DNA of 64,000 nt from Callaeas wilsoni (taxonomy: Eukaryota; Chordata; Aves; Passeriformes; Callaeidae): positions 225,214 through 289,213 of the forward strand of contig VWPU01011634.1 in the NCBI GenBank assembly GCA_013398955.1, read 5' to 3'. Position 1 is the first letter of the stretch. Every line of letters begins with the position of its first letter. The notes below the pieces were generated by a model, which did no database searches, was not told the DNA's origin, and saw only the letters and a list, made by a program, of their open reading frames with translations. This document shows, piece after piece, positions 39,256 to 53,875 of this stretch. The position numbers and the translations under genes were made by a program.

Positions 39256-42200
39256 AAATCACAGAAATAATATTTCGGCATTCCAGAAAGCAGGAGTATA
39301 ATTAAAGTTCCACCTTTTTATTCATTCCCTCGTTGCACACTGCTACTCCACGTGACATATGATGGCTTTTAAAAAGATATGAAAAGTCAAACAAGTTATC
39401 AAGGCTTTTAGAATTCTAGTACTAATACAGATAATTTCTAAAGTTTCCTATCCTTTTAAAATAAATGCTTATAGAATGACAACTATTCCAATATTATACA
39501 AGATTATCTATTGTGAGAGTAAATCATGAAGACAAAGTGAGAATCACATATACATTTTTGTGGTCATATTCTCGAGGAAAACAAGCAGTCTTCCATATGC
39601 TCCTGATGCCCCTTTCTGAGGTCATCCTGATGCAAAGTATTCCCCACCAGTGACAACGTTTTGCATATCTTGTCATCAATATGTAATTGTGACTGAAAGA
39701 ACTATTCAGCTCCCATAAAATGTTTCTTCACAGGGTGCCCACCTATGGCAATGCCAGTAAAGTTCTTGAAAGGATTACAGAAGTTATGCTGCAACACATC
39801 ACTGATATATTGGTTAAGGTGGAAACAGAATTTCCCTATGTTCTTTAGACCTATCTATTTATTTTACTTTTCCTTTATCTTAATGACTCCGTATTTCCTA
39901 CAGCCTTAGTGAAAAGCACCAGAAAGAGTAGGACTGAGGCTTTGTCACAAGCTTCTCTCTTATGCCGCCACTTATTTTGCCTCACATTGATCTACTCATA
40001 CTTGCCAAGTCAATCATGCATGGTTGCTCTAATAGCTCCTCTCGTCGCTTGTCCGCCTTATCTCAACCACAATCACTGAAGCAAAGAATCTTAATCTACC
40101 TTTTAAATGTAATTAGAGAAGTGATTTGTATACAGATCTACTCATTATTGATTTTTTTTAAAACTCCCTCTCCCCGAAAGTTAAGTGTAGTAGAAATGGT
40201 GCATCTGCCCATACCTACATTTAGATTGTTAACAATTCTTTTGAACATCTGTTATGCTGCTACTGAACAGTTGTGGTTTCTTTAAGAAGGCACAAGAGAC
40301 TCAACCTGCACCACCTCAATCTTGACTATTTTGGGGGGGAAAAACCCCTCTGGGAGATATTTTTATGTATGGTGCCATATTGACACAAACTTATGCTCAC
40401 CATTTTATCACTTCTTTCCCATTATGTTATTGATCACTCTGTGCTGTTATTCACTACTGGAATACTATGTTACATTTTTGTTTCATTGCTTCCCAATCAG
40501 ATGTGCTGAATATTAAAATGCCACAAATATAAAACCCCTTAATCAAAAAAGATATGTGTCTGAAAAACAACTAGGATGAGAACCGCACATCAGAAAACTA
40601 ATCTGGGATAGGAGACACTGGTCAAAATTTTTATGATAATGTGTCAGAAGAAACAAAAATAACTAATCATATTTTTCTATGGGTAACATCATGTATTCAC
40701 AAACAACAGGGTTTGCTGAAACTCCAATTTTAAAAAAGAGTTTAAACTGAAATCAATCAGACCAGAAGCTACTTTAATCTGAGGGATGAGGTCTGTTACT
40801 CCGAATTGTAAAGTCTGATGAAGCAAAACACTGCAGAATTTCTTTTCTCAATTCTCAGCCAAATTCTCTGTAATATATATTTTGAAAAATAGTTAATAGC
40901 TCAATAGATTGTGCTTTTTTTTCTTGCTGGTTACACTATGTAAGTAAACAGTGCAGTGATTTCTGTAGATGTATTAATATGGACATCATTGTTGATTTTT
41001 AGGATAGATTTCTATAGCTAAAAATTGACCGTTAGTTTACACCACAAATGACTCTGAAGATCCTGTTCAATGTTGGCAAAAATGGGGGGACAATAATCCT
41101 TTCTGCATGTTATTCCTAGCCTAGCCACACTCTGATCTGAAGAAAACATTTAAATAAAACCTAGCCAACTGGAAATTCATCTATCAGATACAAATGTTTA
41201 ACACTCGGAAGCCTCTACTCTTATACTTGGAGAGGGGAAGGGAAAGCCTTAGTAGGCCTGATAAATGATGATGGGCAGACATCCATTCTTGTCTTTCACA
41301 GCTTTTCTGCAACATTAACTCTCTCAACACTAAAATAACTTTTTTTCTGCCTGACAGAAATGCCAAGAATCAAGTGAATTGCTTAGATGATTTTGGGCCT
41401 TCCCAAGGAATGTACCCAAAAAGTATGCCAAGAATACTCCAGCTTCAGATCTTTCTCATTTGACAAGGTTCCATGGGGATCAGTTCTCTCTCCTACCTGA
41501 TGTTTCTCTAAAAGTTTTAAAAGAATTCTTGAGGTAAAATACTGAAAGACACAAATTCTGATAAAATGCGTATAAAACATGGCTCCCTATACTTTCGTCA
41601 TGCATGACTGTATGACTACTACTATATGACTTAATGCCCAAATAAGATGAGTTATACCGGATTAAATCTTATCTACTGAAAGACAAAACTGGTACAGATT
41701 TAAAGTTAGTATTACTGAATTTCTGCCTAATGTATTGCTAGTGGTCATTAAAGAATGCATACCCCATTCCAGTAGAGTATTTCTTGACTCAAAATAGCTC
41801 TTTCTACTTTAATAGAGTCTTGTAGGTTATGGTAAGTTAAAACTTAGATTTACAGCATCTGCTCCTTCAGCAACAAAGTACCAAAGCTGCACACCCAGTC
41901 TTCTCTATTGCAACATCAGATGCAATGGACATTGATATGAGACCAGACAGATTATTCTGAGGGAGGATACAATGGAGCCTTTGGATGTATCAGATTCATA
42001 TTTTAGACTGCCAAGTTTGAATTTCACTGATGACTTTAACACAGAGCAAAGAGGAAAAATTTTAATGGCTTGGAAAACAAAAATTAAGCAAATACTAAAA
42101 GGACATTTTAATTGCTTAGCATATGTGTTATTTTGTTCATTCTCTTGAGTATTCTTGGGTAAAAGGTGTAGCTTTACTCATATTTTATTCTGTTGCCAAT

Positions 42201-45200
42201 TCTGGCAATAAATGTATAAAGACTGCTGAAATAAGTCTATAACTGAAGTGAATTGGTGGAAGTTAGCTATAACTAAAGCTTCATGTAACTTTAACTCCTC
42301 TTTCATGACCTCATCTAGATTACCACTCAGAGAGGACTTAACAATATATTACTCCTACACATAAATATGTGCAGTCATTCAAAACTAAAAATATGTAGTG
42401 AAATATTATGGAAAAAAGTCTTTAGAGCAGTTGAGCAAAAATATCAAGCCATCTACAGCTATCTATCTTCAGTTCCCAAGCACTTGACCTTTAAGCTTTG
42501 TCTGCTAAATTATAGATATTTGCACTACCTGGGCATTAATATTTTTAACTCTGACTTTTGCCCTACCTGACTAGTGTAGATGCACTTTAAATATCTCATT
42601 CCTGTCTTTAATCCATATTTATTGGAAGCACAAGAATATCACATTTTAGCTATATATCTGTAAATGTCTGCTCATCTTTTTGATTTGTCTGCTAAGCTTT
42701 GGGAATCTAGTGACACTGCAATACTTAACTTCTGTTCCATTTGTGAGACTAATTCCTGTTGTGAGAGATTTACGCCACTATAACACTTGTGAGGATTCCT
42801 GCAAGTGGAGGCTAAGAATTTTCAAGTGGAAGTGGATGATAGACTTTACTCCATTCCAAAAAAGAATTAACATTGCAGCCATTTTCTGTTGCAAATTAAT
42901 TGGAAAGAAAACTGATCAGAGAGAAATAGCAGCTTAGAAGCTTCTATGTGTTTGTTTGCCATTCTACCAGCATGTTTCAACTTTCAGAAAACTGTTGCAG
43001 TCCATGTTTAACAGCAATCTTAGAGGCCAAGTCGTCTTCTGTTCCAGAAGGAGTTACATGAAATCCTGCCGGAATATAGTAATGTCTTGAAGGGAAGTAA
43101 AGAATATAGCTAGAAATTGATTAATTCTGCCAGTATCTTCCCTACAGAATTTTAAATTAGAATCTGTCTGAAACACTGTGTATATCAAAATTCTTTCTGT
43201 ACCTGGTGGTTTTCACCATGTGTCCATGTGAAAGCTCAATATGCCTCAAGCCATTTTATTCATATAAACAACTCGTATTTGTATGGCACCTTTCAGCTGT
43301 GAAAGCAGAATTGCAATCTCTGGTGGATGAATGAGTTATGAAACTGCCAGTATAGAATTATAAATGAAAGCATGCATTATATCTCTGCAAAAGTAATAAG
43401 TACACAAAAAATCCTTAATTAATCATGACCAATAGCCATGGATATCACCCATGGTGGGATAAAGGATTTGAGTTATAGTTTATTTTTTCTATTTCCATAA
43501 GCAATTTGTTCTTTTTCCAGTTTGTTAAGAAAATTTTGACTAATATTTTTATTAGAAAAATAGCCAAGTTCCTATCTTGTAATGTCCTCTATATCTGTTG
43601 TTTAACTTTGCCATAGAAAAGTCATCTTAGAAAGTCTCAACAAACGAGGAGCTCTTCTGTAGTTTCTTAACTAAATTAAAAGATACATTCTAATTTGTCT
43701 TTTTCTGCTGTATGCAACGTATTTACAGAAAACAGCACAAATAAAGAGTTTCCCTCTGTCTCATAAGTTGCTTAGTAGTATGGAAATTTTATATATAGAT
43801 GTGTTTTAAGTTGAAAGAAAAAAAACAAGAGAAGATTTATCTCCCCTTTCCATTACCTTACTGATTTTGTCCTAATCATTCTCACTATACAGAAGGGGAT
43901 TTTGTTTGGCTTTCCTTTTATAAATCCTGAAACCAAGAGAGTATTACAAGTTCAAAATAAAGCATGCTTTCTTTTTAATTGTGTTACAGTATTTACGACC
44001 AAAAGATTATACTACAGCAAGTTTAAAAGTGAAACTGACTTTAACTAACTGGGACTGATATTCAATTTTCATTGCCTGAGATAAGAGAAGACCTACATAA
44101 GGAGGAAGGAGGAAATTGCATTTTCAGGTTCTGTTAGCTTGAATAGATGAAATAGCTATTAGAGACAAAACAAGAAAGACATTTTCTTGTTTACAATGCA
44201 AAATTCATTTAACAGTGTCTTTTGAAGAAACAGTTAAACTTGATGCTGTTCTTGAAATTAGGTATTGGGACCTGATGGTAACTCTGTTTCTAGGTATGCG
44301 TGGTAAAATAGAATAAATCTCAAAGCGCTACAACCTGAAGTAATAAAAATTATTTTTGTTAATATTTATTAAGTACTTCTAGAGTTCAGTAATGAACTAC
44401 AGAAATAAAAGTTCTTAAAAACACACAATGTTGTATGTACCAGATTTCGGAAGAATTTTCTCCTAATATAGACCAGGGCCTACTAATATGGCATTCAGTA
44501 TCATCTGTGAAGCTGCACTGAATTCAACCCACTTTTTAAAGCTCGAGTTGAACAAGCCTCCTCTCTCAACTCTGTATTTTGTAGACAATAGGGATAGAAA
44601 CATTTTACGTGATCATGTTTATTTAATCAAAGTGGTGGGTTTTGGGGGGGAAAGATCTACAAAAATTGGAAACACCTTTTATTTTGAGCTTCTTTCTTTC
44701 TTAAATACTTAGAATTGCACAAATACTTTTTCTCAACAGACTACTTCACTAGCAGATAAAAGAAAATTAAGGATTCTATTTTTGGTGGAACAGAAAAGAT
44801 TATACAAATCTGTTTAGATAATCCTACAATATCAGTGATAGGCTATAACAACTTCTATTATCCTCTCACATTGTTGCTGTGTGGAATTCAGTTGAAAGAT
44901 ATTAGAAACTGGCAAAACAAAAAAAAAGGCCTTTACACAAAGAATGTTATTTAATTGAAATACCAGAAAAACTAATGAACAAACAGTAACAGAAAAGTAT
45001 AAAAGGCAAAGTCTTACCCATTAATAAAGCACCAGAGGCTATCATTGATTACATGCAATCCAGCCTCTGCAAAGTAGCAAACAAGGCAGTGTAATCATCT
45101 GCTTCATACGCTCGACAAGGCAGATTGGAGAAAAGTCCCTGAGCTCTGCCTACTTCTTGCTCTGGAGTAGGAGAAGGAATACAGCTGTCATTAGAGTAGC

Positions 45201-45669
45201 ATCCTTGCTTTCCTGTTCTGTTGTCTTCCAACACCAATAAATGGGAGTCTTTGTAATATATTTGTAAGCTGAGGGACAAATATAGGACAAAACACAAAGT
45301 CATGCAAGAAGCAGGTCTTCCTTTCCCACAGGATAAGAAATTTTCTTCTTTTTCACTGAGACTTTTTTCCATGAGAATAACTATGAGGAAATTTTATATC
45401 TGTGCCCAGTCATTACCAGTACAACTGTGGTAGCTATATTTGAGGGCAATAACTTTTACTTTTTGTAGTACTTTTTTTAAAAGAAAATATGCTAAGAACA
45501 TTCTGATCTTGAAAATAGTTTCCCAACATGGAAAAATATCTCTTTTTTTCTTTTTTTTCTTTATTAACCCTAAGAAAATGCTGAAAATAATTATGCCAAA
45601 TTTTAGATTCGTCTTATATTCTTCTGACTGTTTTCAAGGAAACAGCATGGTCTACATGTAACTATTTGA

Positions 45670-45960
45670 CTATGTATATTTTTTTAAGAGGTTTGTTTTA
45701 TTGCAGAAGGATTTTTTCAAAGTAGAGGGTTTATTTTTTATTTTTTTAAATTATTTTTATAAACAGAATAATATCTATTTTATATATAATGTCATATGTT
45801 TAACATTAAATAATGTATATAACATGTTATTTATTTTTATATTTTAACACATCTAAATATGTTATATACTTACACTAATGCTATAGAAGAAAAAAATTGT
45901 TATAAATATACACAAAATATTTCAAATTATATAGTTTTTTTATATACTTTGGATCACTAA
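45670..45960. other. Extreme AT block
   Basis: Nearly 300 bp is almost entirely A and T, with many TATATA and TTTATTTTTA words. It is non-coding. Such DNA often unwinds easily and can act as matrix attachment DNA, but nothing here proves this. Confidence 0.6.
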
Positions 45961-48900
45961 GGAGAAATCCTTCTTAAAGTACACCCTATTTCCTAAATTA
46001 ACATCAAAATAACTGATCGTATTGGGTGTAAAATGCCTTTCCATTTGATAGATTCAGAAAAAGGGTACCTTGAGGAAAATTGTGCTGTGTTCTGAAGAGA
46101 CCCTTGAAAGCCACATTCCAACTGCTGAGCTGCTGCCTTAGATATATCTTATTTTGTGTTTCATGGAAGTGATGGGTTTGAATTCTTGCCTCTACTAAGT
46201 AGCTATAATTTCATCTGATGTAGATGCATACTGACTCTGCTCACTGTCTCTCAAAATCAGAGTACTTAGCAAGCTATTTATCACCCATTTAAGGAACTTC
46301 AAAAACATGTGAAGCACAACAGTGCAGAATATTTCCTGTTCACAGCAAAGTAAATACTTTTGAAGACATACTGACTAATAATTAATCTGCTAGTCTATTG
46401 AGTTAGAGGAAGTTCTAGACAATAGTTTGCAAGTACTGTAAGAGTCCTGCAAGAGTAAGTACAGTCACATGTTTAAAACTCTACAAGCAAGCTAAAAGAA
46501 TTTTAAAAGGCCCTCTTTCCCATAATAAGTAAAATTTATTGCATTGATTGTTGTTAATAGTATTTTCAGTATTGCACTTAATTTGAAAAGTTTGGACGAC
46601 AAAAGTTTGTCATGACAAAACATGGCAAATATTTGGATACTGAGATCAAATTGTCCTAGGCAGTAGTAGATCTTCCTATATATTAATACCTGAAATGGGC
46701 AAAAAGTCTTCTGCTGTTTAAGAAAATGGACTTGTTAACCTGTACAATAAAAATGCTTCCAATACCCATCTTTCTCAAAATAATGAAGGACACCAGAATC
46801 TGAACCTTCCCACCTGACTAATCTAGAACTATTTAAACTGGAAATAATTAAGAAAGCACCAGCTTTCTCACTTACTCTGGAATACATCCAACTGCTTTGT
46901 ATTGATATAGAAAATACAGCAAAGAGCTAATAGAAAAAAAATTCACCCTTAAATAAAAATAATTTACTTGGACTTTTAAATGTCTTTGAAAAAATACTTC
47001 ACAGGAGATTATTAAGGAAACAGAAGCCACAGAATAAATTATAAAAGTTCTGTTTCATATTAGAAAATGGCTCAGAGATAGGAAAAAAAAGAATAGATAT
47101 AAGTTTTCATTTTCAGCATGGAAGAAGGTTAATAATGAGATGCCCCTGCATTCTTTCTAACACTACTTTCTAAGTAGTGGTACTTGACACATTTATTACA
47201 CACTTATTAATGTCCTGAAGAAAAGGATAAATAGAAAGATAGACTAAAATCTCTTTCTGAAAATTATGTAGGTCAAGAAGTAAAAAATCAACAAAGAACC
47301 TCATGTATAAATAAGACAGAGAATTAGCTGTCATAACACTAAAGAAAATTCCTAACACGTAAGCAAAGGTGAATGTTGGATTTGGCCACTTTACACTAAT
47401 TTGCCCATATTGACACCTCCTAAATCAACATCAATCACTAAGAAAAAGAACAGTTTCATGATGGGAAATTTATTTAAGGAACATTTAATGTGTAATGTAT
47501 TTAATTCTTCAATGTACCTAGGAAAAAAAATAAAAATGCAAAGCAAACAAAATGTTAATTTCTGTTGAAGAACAATAGAGGATTGAAAATCCACATTTTT
47601 GTGGATTGTTGGCCTGCCATTAGAAAAGCTCTAGAGATGATGCAAATGAACATGAAGATAAGATATGGGGGAAAATTTAACAGTTAGAACCATACTTTTG
47701 TGATGTAAAAGATACAGAAATTATGTTGTAAAATTATTGTAAATAATGGACAAGTTGAATGACTTATAATAATTCATACTACTAGGACAAGTTTTACCCA
47801 ACAAAACAAAATAGACAAGAAATTTAAAAGTCATATCAAGAAATTATTTGTTTATTCACATACTAACATATATACATCTAAATGGCCTATTGTTACATTG
47901 CACTGGTTATCAGGATTAGGCCATAAAAACAATTCTAAACTCTTTCAGTTACACTAGAAAGATTTTCACAAAGCACTAAAAATTCTTTCTAAGAGGATAA
48001 TGTACCTGTGGAACATGTTGCTGTGGAGACTGTGGAATCTCCATCACTGGGCATTGTACAAGCATCTGTCAAAAATATCCCACTGTTCTTCTCTGCAGGT
48101 GTAAGAAAATTAAATGACATTCTGAGTTTTCCTCCAGCTGTATCATATGATTAACTTGGTCTGCTCTTTTGGCACCATAAACAAAACAAGAAACCAAAAA
48201 TCTCTTAGACTCAACAACCATAGACTCTTTTAGCGTAGTAAAGTCTAGGCACACAGGGAGCTCTCTTAAAATAATGAGATAATCATTTTTTAAAAACTCA
48301 GCAAAGAAAGATTAAAGTCCTGGAGGGTAGGTGATTAACTGCATTTGACTAGAAAATTTGAGAAACAGAAGAAAATGTTTCAGGAGAGAAATAATTTCAT
48401 ATATTTATTGATGAATTATTGCAAGAGCATTTAATGAGATGTTTTTCACTATCTCAGTAAGCTTTATGTTATTATGCCCTCTAAAGAGACAGAAATTGGT
48501 TTTATTAAGAGAAAAACTCCAGTGACATTCAATGAGAATTTGTCTGACAAATAGAATGAAGTAAATGTCCCTGCAATGCAGAGGTATTTTTATTTTTTGT
48601 CATTGGACAAAGTTTGTCTATTAATACTGAAAATCTTTAAACAAACACTCCACACATACAGTCAACAGTGTTCCATTTTAAACACATTTCTATGTGAAAT
48701 TTCGCATTTACTCTTTACAAGTACTCAAGAAAGTACGTATTTTAATTAAGGTCAAAATGTTAACATTTCCATCAGTGAACGCACTGTAGTAGATATTTTT
48801 GGATCTGAAATCTCAAGTGATTTTCAAAAAGCTGCTATGATTCAGCTTGAATTTCTATTTGCATGTTTGCCTGAAGGGCTTCTGGGTATTCTTAATATAG

Positions 48901-49579
48901 ATAATTCATAGGTTTTGTTTTCTGGATGTTTTCTTGGTTACTCATGAGAGTTCAGTTATTTCAAATACTTATGGTCAATGTCATCTGTGTTAACATAAAA
49001 AGTCCAGTTGAAGGTGAGTAGTTTGAACAGTTGCATCTCAGAAGGACTGGCTGAAAGTCCAAGACTGGGATACCAAACCAAATCTTGAAATATAAATAAT
49101 TTTTCCCAGTGTTTGTCTTGCTCAGATATGTTGAAAATGGGTGTAGTAAATAGCTGAATAGATTACTATGAACCAAAATATCTTTAAAAAACTCTCCAGA
49201 AAGTGAAAGGAAACTGTTGGAAAACCATTAAAAAAAACCCTTCTTTTTTTCCTGGAATAGCTCATTACAGAAATGGTTGGTTACGTGAAGAATTAAATCT
49301 TGCTTAATTGTAGTTTATTTGTTTCACAGTGGAACTGTATTTTCTCAATTGCTGTTTAGTTTCTTTTTTCTCCTACCATAAACACATACCACAGGGCAAC
49401 TAAGTGGAAATGCTAAAATTTTTAATAAAAGGACCTTAAAATACAGGAAGACGAGTCCATACTTCACCAACTGAATAAATGACTTAATTTTCAGAAGGAA
49501 AAATTCTTGTTGTTTTCTGACTAATATATTATACAATAGCAGGGAAAAAAAGCTTTATCATATAGACAGTTCAGGTTCT

Positions 49580-49652
49580 TCTGGATCAAATTCTTCTTTA
49601 AAGAACTACCGCTGAAGTCAGTGGACTTATGCCAAGGTTGAATTTGACCCAA
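49580..49652. repeat. Old palindromic amniote interspersed repeat
   Basis: The segment reads 'ctggatcaaattcttct', a central 'ccgctgaagtcagtggactt', then 'gttgaatttgaccc'. This matches the terminal and central blocks of the same ancient repeat type called at 12794-12880. Part of each arm is deleted. The terminal 'gaatttgaccc' pairs with the opening 'ggatcaaattc', consistent with inverted termini. Confidence 0.5.
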
Positions 49653-50549
49653 TATTATTTTCAAACTGAGATTAGAGAGCAAGTGAACCAGCAAAAGACA
49701 ATTAAGTCAGTGATGCACTTACTATCTTGAGTACGCAAGCAATCTGAAAGCCAGCATAATGCAGTTCTTATTCACCAGGCATGCAAATAAATCAACTTTA
49801 ATGTCAATAAAGTCAGTAATGACAGATTTTATCACTAAGTTATAACTAAGCCATAATGATTGGGAAAAAGGCAAGTAGCTCACAGCAACTGAAGTGATTT
49901 TTTATTTTGTCCTAGGTGAAGCCAAGGGTAACTGAAAAGACTGGCCTTTACTCCCTCTATTATTAACTGCAAATCATTCTTGTCATGTTAGAAGGCAGAT
50001 CATTTTTTTTTCCCAAGTATTACTCACTGTTGTGGTGTCCCTCACACTATGACCTCCTTCAGAGGTGCTACAGTCCATTTCCAATTAGTCTCTGCATATT
50101 AGTGAGGTACAGTTTAATTTTAAGGGGGTCAGGGCAAAATATATTTTTATTTATTCTGTAAATATAGTTAGTGATTTAATTCATCCATCAGCAGAAACCA
50201 GAGAACAGATAAGTATGATTTAACACTTTACAAGGAACAGCCCAATGCTGAACGCTGTTAGACATATACAGCATTCCATTTGTAGTGGCTGCATTTCAGT
50301 GAGGAATAAGAGCCTTCAGAGATGATAAGAGCCTTATTTCAAAATTTTCTAAACTACTTGATTGAAGGGCATAATAAAAATGCTAGATATTGTTTTTCTT
50401 ACACGTAGAAGGAGGAACCCAATGTATAAATATTTTTAAAACAGTATTCTATTAAGTAGGTAGATGAGTAATTGAAACTCACACAGACATTTTAAAAGCA
50501 AACAAACTTTTTCAACTCTTTACAACGTGGTTTATATGAGTTTGTACAA

Positions 50550-50785
50550 TCATTTTTCTGTCTCTGCATCTTAACCAAAATGTTACACATTTTTGTTATG
50601 CATGTAGTTGTTCTCCCCATGGGAGATGTTTAACAATGGTCAATTACTATGATTCAGTAGTTTTGGCTGACATTCAACAAACGTCTGAGCAGCTAATAAT
50701 GCATTTAGCTCTGTTAGTCCACCCATCTGTCCATCACATCTGCCTGTCCTCATAAAGGCTGTCATTAAGCAGCATAGCATTTCTC
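50550..50785. promoter_or_regulatory. Candidate conserved non-coding element
   Basis: About 235 bp is dense in developmental-enhancer-like words: ACAATGG (SOX-type), GTCAATTACTA and CTAATAATGCATTTAG (homeodomain/POU-type), and TGTCATTAA. It has a balanced composition and no open frame of note. Factor assignments are by motif resemblance only. Confidence 0.35.
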
Positions 50786-53389
50786 TAACATCCTCTCTCT
50801 ATTCACTTGCTTTCCAAATGCCTGGAAGGTAAACGTGTGCTCACTATTATATCTTTTCATAAGCTAAAGATAAGTACACACTTCCTTGTAAATAAGCATC
50901 AAACAAAGCATTTATTTTATTATTTTATTAGTGACACTTTAATCCATCAAATTTATATGATTATTGGTCAACACTCAATTGAAATAGTTTGAAAAGATGA
51001 GAAGACAACTTTCCCTTGTCCATAAAAAATTTTTCAACTACTCACCAGTAACATAAACCTCCAAAAACATTTTTTCAAGAAAAATAACAATTATTAAGAT
51101 CGGTATTTGGTGTCTATTTTGGACTTCACATTGTGGATGTCTGTTACAGTCCTATAGTGGCTTTTGGCTGCTCCTACAAACTATTTAAGCACCTGTGTAG
51201 CTTTTTCCACATGAGAGAGTCACAGGGACATGGCTCATAAAAGCAAAGATGTTGTACTACTGGTGTGTGTCCCTGTTCATGCTACATTTGAAATTGCGAT
51301 CATTATTCCTACAGGTTCAAATTCTTCTTCTACTGCACACCAGTAGGAAAATTCTGACTATTAATCACAATTCAACTGATCTTTAATTACTGTGTTAGTT
51401 TTTTAGGAGGTTGAAAAGACAGTAATACTGTAAGATTACTTTATGCTTAGGGGTTTTCCTCTTATTCTTTCTTTTTTCCTTTGTACTCTTGACTAGCCAG
51501 CCTGGTCAGTAGTTCATTCAAGTTCAGAGATGTCCTCAATTTATCTTGGTTATTGAAACCTCTTGGTTTAGATTTAGCCTTAGAGTAAAATACAAGTGTT
51601 ATCACTAAATATAAAATTTGTAGATTTGATCAGAATAGAGAAAACACAGAACTGTCAGCATTTGATGAGAAAAGTGTCAAAAGAACTGAGGATATGAAGA
51701 CAATATAACCTATACCTGAGTAGACCTTGTTACATTCAAGTCTAGAGTGTGCAAAGGTTTGCAAAAGCTTAGTTAAGGTAACTGACCTGATTATACAGAC
51801 CCCCTCAGTCTGGAAAGTTGGACAGGGAAGAAAAAACACCCAGCCCACAAAAGAAGGTGTATGTATCTATGAGGCTGAGCAACAACGCTGCCTATCTCAG
51901 ATGCAGTTAGAATGAGGAACACTGTGGAGAGTGGCAGGCAGACACAAAGGTGGGTCAGCAATTCTAAGGTAGAAGCCATTGCTTACTGTTACTAATAGTT
52001 CTTTAGTAACTACTCTATTCCCCTCTCTCTGCCCTTCTTTAATTTGTTTTTGTTTCCCTTTTGGTGAGAAGTAGCCTGCTTTTAGCAGTTTTGTTGAAGG
52101 AGTTGAGAAAACCTTGACTGCTTCTTTATTTCCAAACTTATTCCCAATATCTGCAACAAAGCTGAGCTATGACAACCACAAATTTCTTGTTGGGATGTTC
52201 TCACCCTAGTATGAAACAACTCTTACAATGCATCGTTTTTCAAACACAGCCTTCTCATCCTGAAAAAGTCCTGAAGGAAGCCAGACTTTATTATTTGCAT
52301 CATTCCAAGGGCAATTTGTGTTTTTCCCCTCATTTACAGAAGAAACCTGTTAAAGGAGAAAGAGGAGCAGCTTCAGAAAACATATGAGCTAAAGAGCTGA
52401 CAGCATGAGTTCTGCTTGATAACAGCAGCAGAACTGGTGAAAGTCCAGACTTTGAATCCTTCTAACATATGTTGGGTATTCAATGTCAGATTGAGTAAAC
52501 TGGCACTGAAAATGGAAGCTAGTATGCCCTCTACTCCTTTTAAAAAGTTATGACATGAGTACACTGAGGAGAGGGAGGCAGGTAGCTGAGGAACTCAGCC
52601 CTTCTGCAATAGCACGGTCCAGGTGTCATGTTGGTCACCACAGAGAAGGCTGATGAACGGCTGCACATGGGTTACATTTTACATGGGTCTTCCAAATACC
52701 AGGTACTATGAAACTAGCAATAACCTCCTGAAAGCAAAAAATGGTAAGGCGCATTCATTCCGTTTGGAAAGTAAATACTTTCTAGTTACTTGGAAAGTGT
52801 TCTGTCACTTTCAGTCAGCAGATAAAAACAACCAAAAAAATGTATCATGAAGATATTTTTATCTAAAGATAAAAATTAAAATTCAATCAAACCAGCAAAA
52901 ATCAGCTCTTGTAATATGCCTTTTCTTTCGGATATTTTTCTCTTTCACTCAGTTAAACTTTTTTGGATGATCTGGTAAGATTCTGAGTGTTTTCATCTTC
53001 AGAACATAAGGATTAATATCTGCAGGAGCAGAGCACAAGAAATAACCTTTTCATTATTATTTGATCATTTTACCTTCTGACTGCAATCCAATTAGAGTGT
53101 TATTTTTATTCTTGTTTTTATGTAAAGGAAGAAGCAAATATAAATGTAAATACATAAAAATAGACATAAAATTATGTATATAAATGAAACAAAAAATTAA
53201 AATATATAACAATGAACATATAAAATCACATATTCTTACATTAAAAAGAATTAAATATGTGTAAGCTATTAAAATATATATATAAAAAATATCCATCCAC
53301 AAAGAATATTTGAGAACCAGAGAAGTGTCTGGATGCCTTGGCCTTCCTTTGAGATGAAAAGCAGTTACTTAATTTAAAATGCTACACTT

Positions 53390-53875
53390 CTATTTCAGAG
53401 CAATGGAAGGCTTCGCTGAGCCTTTTATAGGACACATCACACAGAGGCTATTTTTCCCAACTCAGGCTCAGAGGGATGTGATCCACTGGAGTCAAAGTGC
53501 AAAGCACAAATACAAAAAGATGCTTTTACATCAGCTACTTTCTCTTCCCTTTTTGTCCTTCTTTATTCAGATGGAGCTGCTTGTTCAGTCTTCCAGGTTC
53601 GGTCATGCTGTTTGATTTTCTTTTTGAAGGAGAAAAAGACTCTGGCACCAGAATCACTGGTATTTTTTGTGTTGATGCAAATGAGGGTAAAAGTCAGCTT
53701 AAACATCCAGTCAGGGCATTTCCCTGAATAGGAGCAACTCGGGGTGACACAGAGCTGCCAAAACTTAACAATTCCCTGCCCTTCATCTGTGACATGAAGA
53801 GTAGGCACAGTGAAGAGGACATGATCAAAGCATTCAGACCTCATTGATCGCCCGCGGAAATCTGTGTTTCAAGCA
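53390..53875. promoter_or_regulatory. Candidate constrained patch with retained CpGs
   Basis: This less AT-rich patch keeps CpGs, ending in GATCGCCCGCGG at about 53846-53857, which is striking in methylation-depleted intergenic DNA. Overlapping open frames of 76 to 93 codons exist on both strands, with no recognised domain. It could be a conserved element, a small CpG cluster near an unrecognised exon, or chance. Confidence 0.25.

Noticed and set aside
43265..43320. 'tttgtatggcacctttcagc', reminiscent of an ancient repeat with 'tttatatagcacctttcatc'
   Set aside because: Only about 20 bases are similar and the remembered consensus is uncertain.
53057..53302. 81-codon minus-strand frame rich in Ile, Tyr and Leu
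   Set aside because: The hydrophobic composition is a direct product of AT-only DNA, not a membrane protein.
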